From the NCBI GenBank assembly GCA_034440595.1, contig JAWXCH010000081.1, positions 1 to 10,245 on the forward strand: DNA of 10,245 nucleotides, written 5' to 3'. The position numbers were made by a program, and so were the translations under genes. Below, in pieces: positions 6,529 to 10,245 of the stretch. Each line of letters starts with the position of its first letter. The first letter of the stretch is position 1. Origin of the DNA: JAWXCH01 sp034440595. GTDB taxonomy: Bacteria; Planctomycetota; Planctomycetia; Pirellulales; JALHPA01. The notes under the pieces are model-generated. The model had not been told where the DNA came from. It made no database searches and saw only the letters and a list, made by a program, of their open reading frames with translations.

Positions 6529-7113
6529 ATGCGGGTAGTGTTCATAGGACCGCCAGGAGCTGGAAAAGGTACTCAGTCGCAACGATTGCTCAAGTACCTG
6601 CAGGTTCCTCACATATCGACTGGCGATCTCCTCCGCGAGGCGGTCCGCAACCGCACCAATCAAGGGTTGCTCGCCGAAAAATACATGAGCGAAGGCTGCC
6701 TGGTCCCAGATCCGGTCATGATCGACCTGGTCGGCAAACGGCTGGATGATCCAGATTGCCTGGGCGGTTGCTTGTTGGATGGTTTTCCACGCACGCTCGG
6801 ACAGGCGCAGGCACTGGACCGATATTTGACCGAACACAGCGGCCCCTTGGATGGTGTGCTGGAGTTGAAGGTCAACGAGAACGTGCTGATTCAACGCCTA
6901 GCCGGCCGAGGACGCAGCGACGACGAGCCAAAAGTAATTCGCCAGCGATTTCGCACCTATCGCGATCGAACTGAACCGCTGCTGGAATATTACCGAGTGC
7001 GGGGACTCCTCGAAAGCATCGACGGCATCGGTACTCAGGACGAGGTCTTCGATCGAATTCGGCAGGCACTAACGCGGCTCGGCGAGCGTATAAAAAGCAC
7101 CCGAGGTGCGTGA
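6529..7113 (+). CDS. adk: Adenylate kinase, short-LID form
   Basis: Catalyses ATP + AMP to 2 ADP in the cytoplasm, balancing adenine nucleotides. From the ATG at 6529 it is 194 residues. The P-loop GPPGAGKGTQ is at 7-16, the AMP-binding STGDLLREAV at 30-39, and DGFPRT at 84-89. The LID region, RLAGRGRSDDEPKVIRQRF at 123-141, is minimal. It lacks the roughly 30-residue insert and any zinc cysteines of long bacterial forms. The catalytic arginines (R88, R123, R127, R138, R140 region) are retained. The upstream ATG at 6484 adds MLEAACPRRIQPRHV before the first strand, which no family member needs; 6529 is preferred although its ribosome binding site is weak. Its place between secY and map is the usual one. 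Confidence 0.96.
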   Translation: MRVVFIGPPGAGKGTQSQRLLKYLQVPHISTGDLLREAVRNRTNQGLLAEKYMSEGCLVPDPVMIDLVGKRLDDPDCLGGCLLDGFPRTLGQAQALDRYLTEHSGPLDGVLELKVNENVLIQRLAGRGRSDDEPKVIRQRFRTYRDRTEPLLEYYRVRGLLESIDGIGTQDEVFDRIRQALTRLGERIKSTRGA

Positions 7114-7117
7114 CGGC

Positions 7118-7140
7118 CAGCACGGCGATCTGCCGCGCTG
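7118..7140 (+). other. GC-rich stem-loop downstream of adk
   Basis: CAGCACGGC at 7118-7126 pairs with GCCGCGCTG at 7132-7140 around a GATCT loop: eight pairs with one A-C mismatch. It begins four bases after the adk stop. No T-run follows, so it is not a standard intrinsic terminator. It may stabilise the mRNA 3' end or act with a factor. The structure is seen; the role is inferred. Confidence 0.45.
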
Positions 7141-7194
7141 AGACAAGCGGGGTATGTGCCAGCGCATTGTTACAACTGTAAATTCGAGTTCGCG

Positions 7195-7265
7195 GTATCA
7201 GCCAGAGGGCGCTAGCCCCTGGTTTTTCCCGAATAAACCGGACGCTAGCGCGTTGCGGCTGATAC
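7195..7265. repeat. 71-bp interrupted palindrome (REP-like element) in adk-map spacer
   Basis: The outer arms GTATCAGCC (7195-7203) and GGCTGATAC (7257-7265) are exact inverted copies. Inside are GCGCTAGC (7209-7216) and GCTAGCGC (7244-7251), again exact. Innermost, CTGGTTT (7219-7225) pairs with AAACCGG (7235-7241) with one G-T pair, around a nine-base loop. The three nested stems give 24 pairs. This looks like a dispersed intergenic palindromic repeat of the REP/MITE kind. It could equally be a large mRNA hairpin or a factor-dependent terminator. Only one full copy is in the window, so dispersal is not shown. Confidence 0.6.
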
Positions 7266-7288
7266 ATCCTGGCCTGGCCAGATAGAAT
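7259..7288 (+). promoter_or_regulatory. possible weak promoter for map
   Basis: CTGATA (7259-7264) and TAGAAT (7283-7288) match sigma70 -35 and -10 consensus at four and five of six positions, with an 18-base spacer. The -35 lies in the right arm of the palindrome. In a spacer of this size such a match may occur by chance. Confidence 0.22.
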
Positions 7289-7334
7289 TACAATTACGCG
7301 ACGAACAGAGTGGCCAAGAGAGTGCCTAGGGATC

Positions 7335-8183
7335 ATGAGTGAGACTGCTGCCATGCGTAACAAATCGGCTGCAAATCGGCCCCAGCTTCCGTATCTGAAG
7401 TCGCCGCGCGAGCTGGCCCAGATGCGCCGTGCTGGGATCATCAATTGGGGAGCACACCAACTGGTTTCGACGCTTGTCACCCCCGGCGTAACGACGCTGG
7501 AAATTGATAATCAGGTCGAAAAGTACTTTGCTGAGCGGCAGGCTGTCCCATTGTTCAAAGGGGTTCCTGGCAAGATTCCGTTTCCAGCCGTTTGTTGTAT
7601 TTCGGTCAACGAAGAGGTGGTCCACGGCATTCCTCGCAATCGGCCATTGATCGTAGGCGACGTGGTCAGCGTCGACACGGGCTGCCGGTTCAACGGCTGG
7701 TGTGCGGATTCGGCGGTGACCTATCCAGTTGGCCAGATCGATCCAGATGTGCAGAAGCTATTGGACATTACCAAGGGAACCTTGGATCTGGCGATTCGGC
7801 TGATTGGCGAAAAGAGCCTGTGGTCGGAAGTTGCCGCCGAAATGGCGACCTATGTGCGCGACGCGGGTTTTTCAGTGGTCGAGAACTTTGTCGGTCACGG
7901 CATTGGTCGCGATATGCACGAGGAGCCGCAGGTGCCGAACTTTGTCAGCCCCGCGTTCCGGCGGACTAGCGATTTCCGCCTGGAGCCGGGCTTGGTCATC
8001 GCAGTTGAACCGATGGTCAACATGGGAACCAAGAAGGTCAAGGGGCTATCGGACCACTGGACACAGGCCACGCAGGATAGCCGCCCAAGTGCTCATTTTG
8101 AGCATACAATCGCGGTCACTGAAAACGGTCCCTGGGTTTTGACCGCCGAGCCAACGGCCGAAGAACTGGCGAAGCTAGCCTGA
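7335..8183 (+). CDS. map: Methionine aminopeptidase, type I
   Basis: Removes the initiator methionine from nascent proteins at the ribosome; a dinuclear metal hydrolase with the pita-bread fold. The protein is 282 residues, longer than the roughly 264 of E. coli, with an extra N-terminal segment of about 17 residues. The five metal ligands are visible and correctly spaced: D114, D125, H188, E225 and E256. The substrate-site His is H97 (in NEEVVHGIP). Nearby motifs are VSVDTGCRFNGWCADSA, GHGIGRDMHEEPQVPN and AVEPMVNMG. A small insert, RRTSDF, lies between H188 and E225. The start is not certain: ATG 7335 has AGGGA only two bases upstream, and ATG 7353 is better spaced from GTGAG. infA, often next, is missing. 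Confidence 0.96.
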   Translation: MSETAAMRNKSAANRPQLPYLKSPRELAQMRRAGIINWGAHQLVSTLVTPGVTTLEIDNQVEKYFAERQAVPLFKGVPGKIPFPAVCCISVNEEVVHGIPRNRPLIVGDVVSVDTGCRFNGWCADSAVTYPVGQIDPDVQKLLDITKGTLDLAIRLIGEKSLWSEVAAEMATYVRDAGFSVVENFVGHGIGRDMHEEPQVPNFVSPAFRRTSDFRLEPGLVIAVEPMVNMGTKKVKGLSDHWTQATQDSRPSAHFEHTIAVTENGPWVLTAEPTAEELAKLA

Positions 8184-8240
8184 TGACTGGCCATGCTTGG
8201 GTGCTAGCTGGGGGAATTTAACGACTATGGGAAAAATGAC

Positions 8241-8263
8241 CCTGCCGATGTGCGAACGGCGGG
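8241..8263 (+). other. stem-loop downstream of map
   Basis: CCTGCCG (8241-8247) pairs with CGGCGGG (8257-8263), seven pairs including one G-T, around a nine-base loop. It is followed by CCAAAAA rather than a T-run, so on this strand it does not look like an intrinsic terminator. It lies between map and the rpmJ promoter and could mark the boundary of the upstream transcript. Confidence 0.3.
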
Positions 8264-8314
8264 CCAAAAACTGCCAGAAGTCGACAGAAAACGGGATTTA
8301 AGTTTTTGTAGGGC

Positions 8315-8344
8315 TTGTCAGGGGACTGGCCCGCGATTTATACT
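8315..8344 (+). promoter_or_regulatory. sigma70-type promoter upstream of rpmJ
   Basis: TTGTCA (8315-8320) and TATACT (8339-8344) each match the -35 and -10 consensus at five of six positions, with an 18-base spacer. Transcription would start near 8351, giving a leader of about 40 bases before the rpmJ ATG. This is the best promoter match I found in the window. It would let the L36-S13-S11-S4 segment be transcribed separately from the spc segment. Confidence 0.6.
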
Positions 8345-8391
8345 GATTCGCTTTCGATAAACCGGGACAATTCGTAGCAAGAGAGTTTTCC

Positions 8392-8505
8392 ATGAAAGTC
8401 CGCGCCAGCATTAAGCGCATCTGTGAGAGTTGCAAGATCGTGCGCCGCCGCGGCGTGGTTTTTGTGGTGTGCAGCAATCCAAGACATAAGCAGCGTCAGG
8501 GTTAG
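8392..8505 (+). CDS. rpmJ: 50S ribosomal protein L36, zinc form
   Basis: L36 (bL36) is the smallest large-subunit protein and stabilises 23S rRNA near the L7/L12 stalk base. The 37-residue product reads MKVRASIKRICESCK and then IVRRRGVVFVVCSNPRHKQRQG, the standard length and ending. Zinc ligands C11, C14, C27 and H32 are all present, so it is the C+ paralogue. GAGAG at 8381-8385 lies six bases before the ATG as ribosome binding site. It follows a good promoter at 8315-8344 and precedes rpsM by 165 bp. In many bacteria infA lies directly before it; here the preceding 208 bp contain no IF-1 frame. The short length is normal for the family, not a truncation. Confidence 0.98.
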   Translation: MKVRASIKRICESCKIVRRRGVVFVVCSNPRHKQRQG

Positions 8506-8516
8506 TAAACGGCAGG

Positions 8517-8546
8517 GGTTAATTGACAGTAGCGGTTAATTGACAG
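8517..8546 (+). repeat. tandem 13-bp direct repeat in rpmJ-rpsM spacer
   Basis: GGTTAATTGACAG occurs exactly at 8517-8529 and 8534-8546, a period of 17 bases with four bases between copies. Each copy contains TTGACA, a perfect sigma70 -35 hexamer. From the second copy only poor -10 matches (TAAGAG, AAGAGT; three of six) lie at 16-17 bases. Either a promoter with poor -10, or a two-site operator. Confidence 0.55.
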
Positions 8547-8560
8547 CAAAACGTTGCTGT
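8543..8560 (+). other. hairpin in rpsM leader
   Basis: ACAGCAA (8543-8549) pairs perfectly with TTGCTGT (8554-8560) around an AACG loop. It overlaps the end of the second 13-bp repeat. No T-run follows, so it is not a terminator. In E. coli S4 represses this operon by binding an RNA structure in front of rpsM; whether this hairpin serves similarly is inference only. Confidence 0.4.
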
Positions 8561-8670
8561 GTAAGAGTTTAGCGGCGAAGGTGGGTTCGCATCTGACGCT
8601 AATCGATAGATAGGTAAAGAACATAAAATCAGTGGCTCCAGGTTTGGGGCCGTCACGGGAGTAATCGGGT

Positions 8671-9054
8671 ATGCCGCGTCTGTTGGGTGTTGATATTCCG
8701 TCTGATCGACAAACGGTCATTTCGCTTCAGTATCTGTATGGCGTTGGCCCGCAGGTGGCGCGCGAGCTGTGCCAAAAGGCAGGCGTTGACCCGCATGCCA
8801 AGGCTCGCGATTTGCACGAAGACGAAGTCGCGCGCATCGCGGCACTGCTGGATAAGGACTACACGGTCGAAGGTCAGTTGCGCCGTCAGGTAGCACAGAA
8901 TGTCTCGCGTTTGCGAGATATCAACTGCTATCGAGGAATTCGCCATCGTCGCGGCTTGCCAGTCCGTGGCCAGCGCACGCGAACGAACGCTCGCACCCGC
9001 AAGGGTCCAAAGAAGACGGTTGCCGGTAAGAAGGGCGTTAAGGATATGAAGTAG
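8671..9054 (+). CDS. rpsM: 30S ribosomal protein S13
   Basis: S13 (uS13) lies in the 30S head, touches P-site tRNA through its C-terminal tail, and bridges to L5 in the 50S subunit. The 127 residues fit the usual 115-126. The N-terminus is MPRLLGVDIPSDRQTVISL, followed by the helix-two-turns-helix LQYLYGVGPQVARELC. The signature SRLRDINCYRGIRHRRGLPVRGQRTRTNARTRKG spans about residues 83-116, and a Lys-rich tail ends VKDMK. The start ATG follows GGGAG at 8657-8661 at a nine-base spacing. The 165-bp leader holds a tandem repeat and a hairpin. It is followed at 90 bp by rpsK, as expected in an alpha operon. Confidence 0.98.
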   Translation: MPRLLGVDIPSDRQTVISLQYLYGVGPQVARELCQKAGVDPHAKARDLHEDEVARIAALLDKDYTVEGQLRRQVAQNVSRLRDINCYRGIRHRRGLPVRGQRTRTNARTRKGPKKTVAGKKGVKDMK

Positions 9055-9076
9055 TTTACCTCCGGCATTTAGCTGG

Positions 9077-9119
9077 TTGAAGCAAATATCATTCAGTTTT
9101 GTATTAGTGCAGTCTGCAC
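9077..9119 (+). promoter_or_regulatory. promoter-like pair with 13-bp palindrome before rpsK
   Basis: TTGAAG (9077-9082) and TGTATT (9100-9105) each match sigma70 hexamers at four of six positions with a 17-base spacer. Directly after, GTGCAG-T-CTGCAC (9107-9119) is an interrupted palindrome that would cover the start site. It is followed by GTTTTGATC, so as RNA (GTGCA-GTC-TGCAC plus T-run) it could instead be a weak attenuator. Confidence 0.3.
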
Positions 9120-9144
9120 GTTTTGATCAAGGGAGTACGTATTC

Positions 9145-9525
9145 GTGGCAGTTAGCAAGCGTCGTAAAGTTCGCCGGAACGTGACTGTGGGAGTCGCCCA
9201 CATCAAGGCGACGTTCAACAATACCACCGTTACGATTACCGACAGCAAGGGTGATACCTTGTGCTGGTCGAGTGCGGGCACGTCGGGTTTCAAGGGGAGC
9301 CGCAAGAGCACGCCGTTTGCTGGTCAGTGTGCCGCACAGCAGTGTGCCGAAAAGGCGTCGAAGTTTGGTGTCAAGGAAGTGGATGTGCGCGTGAAGGGTC
9401 CGGGGAGTGGACGCGAAAGCGCAATCACCGCCTTGCAAGCCGCTGGCCTGAACATCAAGAGCATTGAAGATGTCACGCCGCTGCCGCACAACGGTTGCCG
9501 ACCTCCGAAGAAGCGTCGCGTCTAG
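9145..9525 (+). CDS. rpsK: 30S ribosomal protein S11
   Basis: S11 (uS11) lies on the 30S platform, lining the mRNA exit near the Shine-Dalgarno helix. The 126 residues are near the usual 128. The core has VAHIKATFNNTTVTITDSKGD, WSSAGTSGFKGSRKSTPFA and VRVKGPGSGRESAITAL. The C-terminus, IKSIEDVTPLPHNGCRPPKKRRV, includes the Asn-Gly pair that becomes isoaspartate in E. coli S11. Start is GTG at 9145, giving MAVSKRRKVRRNV, with a strong ribosome binding site AAGGGAG at 9129-9135. A 145-bp leader separates it from rpsD. Two Cys (in QCAAQQC) are not a metal site. Confidence 0.98.
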   Translation: MAVSKRRKVRRNVTVGVAHIKATFNNTTVTITDSKGDTLCWSSAGTSGFKGSRKSTPFAGQCAAQQCAEKASKFGVKEVDVRVKGPGSGRESAITALQAAGLNIKSIEDVTPLPHNGCRPPKKRRV

Positions 9526-9599
9526 TTCGCGATAGCTCAAAGAATATCTGGCCATAACATCCGGCGAGGCGAATACGCTGGCAAGAAACGATAAGCAAA

Positions 9600-9645
9600 G
9601 TTCAATTCAGTTTGTGAGTTCCACCGCCATTGAATGCGGTTGAAC
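9600..9645 (+). promoter_or_regulatory. structured rpsD leader
   Basis: GTTCAA (9600-9605) and TTGAAC (9640-9645) are inverted copies that enclose ACCGC (9623-9627) and GCGGT (9636-9640). T9640 is shared, so the two stems compete by one base. The rpsD ribosome binding site GAAGGA (9659-9664) lies 14 bases beyond. S4 is a known translational autoregulator in E. coli and B. subtilis, so a leader structure here is plausible as a control site; this is inference. Confidence 0.35.
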
Positions 9646-9670
9646 CGATTTGGGATACGAAGGAATCTAC

Positions 9671-10245
9671 ATGGCTCGTACTACTGGTGCTGTTTGCCGT
9701 CTCTGTCGTCGAGACGGCTTGAAGTTGTTTCTGAAAGGCTCGCGCTGCGACACTCCCAAGTGCGCTATTGAGCGTCGCGACGTACCGCCGGGCATGAATC
9801 AGGCTCGCCGTGGAAAGCTCACGGAGTACGGCCTGCACCTGCGCGAAAAGCAAAAGGTCAAACATTACTACGGCGTGCTGGAAACGCAGTTCCGTGGGTA
9901 CTATACCCGTGCCGCTCGCGGAAAAGGCAACACCGGCGAAGCGCTGATGAGCCTGCTGGAGCGCCGCTTGGACAATATCGTCCATCGCCTCGGCTGGGGA
10001 GAATCGCGTTCGCAGGCCCGGCAATTGATCGGCCACGGTCATATTACGGTCAACGGGCATCGGCTCGACATTGCCAGCTACCTGGTACGTGTTGGCGATG
10101 TCATTCGAGTCAAGAATCGTGCGAAGAGTTTGCAGGCAGTTGCGGCCAATTTGGCGGAATCACGTCGCGAAGTGCCCGATTTCCTCTCGCGAACTGATAC
10201 CGGAATCCCAGAAGGTCGGGTGGCTCGGTTGCCATCGGCTGAGGA
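9671..10245 (+). CDS. rpsD: 30S ribosomal protein S4, zinc form (3'-truncated by window edge)
   Basis: S4 (uS4) is a primary 16S rRNA-binding protein that nucleates the 5' domain of the 30S subunit and, in some bacteria, represses its own operon. 191 codons are in the window with no stop; the family is about 200-205 residues, so roughly ten or more are missing. The N-terminus MARTTGAVCRLCRRDGLKLF has C9, C12, C26 and C31, the zinc site also seen in Thermus S4. Where most S4 read PPGQHG, this one has PPGMNQARRGKL. The S4 RNA-binding domain is at about 97-160 (ERRLDNIVHRLGW, SRSQARQLIGHGHITVNG, YLVRVGDVIRVK). ATG 9671 follows GAAGGA at six bases. rpoA would be expected next. Confidence 0.97.
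   Translation, partial: MARTTGAVCRLCRRDGLKLFLKGSRCDTPKCAIERRDVPPGMNQARRGKLTEYGLHLREKQKVKHYYGVLETQFRGYYTRAARGKGNTGEALMSLLERRLDNIVHRLGWGESRSQARQLIGHGHITVNGHRLDIASYLVRVGDVIRVKNRAKSLQAVAANLAESRREVPDFLSRTDTGIPEGRVARLPSAE

Noticed and set aside
6295..7480. Two long reverse-strand open frames (6295-6894 and 6872-7480)
   Set aside because: They lie antisense to secY end, adk and map start, show no recognisable domain, and the + strand genes are unambiguous. They are shadows of codon bias.
8227..8301. Short frame starting MGKMTLPMCERR in the map-rpmJ spacer, considered as infA remnant
   Set aside because: It has no IF-1 motif and no ribosome binding site; composition does not suggest a gene.
1..10245. 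A novel defence, mobile or biosynthetic system
   Set aside because: Every substantial + strand frame is a recognised translation, secretion or nucleotide-balance gene in canonical order; no transposase, CRISPR, phage or unknown gene cluster is present.

Overview
The window is a conserved bacterial ribosomal-protein locus, the fused spc and alpha operons, with every gene on the + strand. The order is rpsQ (5'-truncated), rplN, rplX, rplE, rpsN, rpsH, rplF, rplR, rpsE, rplO, secY, adk, map, rpmJ, rpsM, rpsK, rpsD (3'-truncated). This is the canonical bacterial order with two gaps: rpmD (L30) is missing between rpsE and rplO, and infA (IF-1) is missing between map and rpmJ.

The source is most likely a planctomycete of the Pirellula/Rhodopirellula type. 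The grounds are moderate GC, the S17 sequence (SDKAPKTRRVE near its N-terminus), a very short LID in adenylate kinase, no L30, and unusually long spacers (about 90-220 bp) inside an operon that is tightly packed in most bacteria. The lineage call rests on recalled family features, not on a search.

Layout: 1-1077 holds S17-L14-L24. L14 and L24 overlap by one base. 1170-2480 holds L5, zinc-type S14 and S8. 2643-4800 holds L6, L18, S5 and L15. S5 and L15 share an ATGA overlap where rpmD would normally lie. 5010-8183 holds the translocon channel SecY, adenylate kinase and type I methionine aminopeptidase. The adk-map spacer holds a 71-bp interrupted palindrome. 8392-10245 is the alpha segment: L36, S13, S11 and S4, preceded by the best sigma70-type promoter match noticed in the window. 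rpoA would be expected just downstream.

The products work together. Thirteen are complete ribosomal proteins and two more are partial. SecY inserts or exports nascent chains, Map removes their initiator methionine, and Adk balances adenine nucleotides. L24, S14, L36 and S4 all keep four-ligand zinc sites.

I found no new multi-gene system. What is worth a second look is in the spacers: the adk-map palindrome, the rpmJ promoter, a tandem 13-bp repeat plus hairpin before rpsM, a structured rpsD leader, a promoter-plus-palindrome before rpsK, and several smaller palindromes and hairpins. No spacer exceeds 300 bp, and no tRNA, rRNA, CRISPR or transposase was seen.
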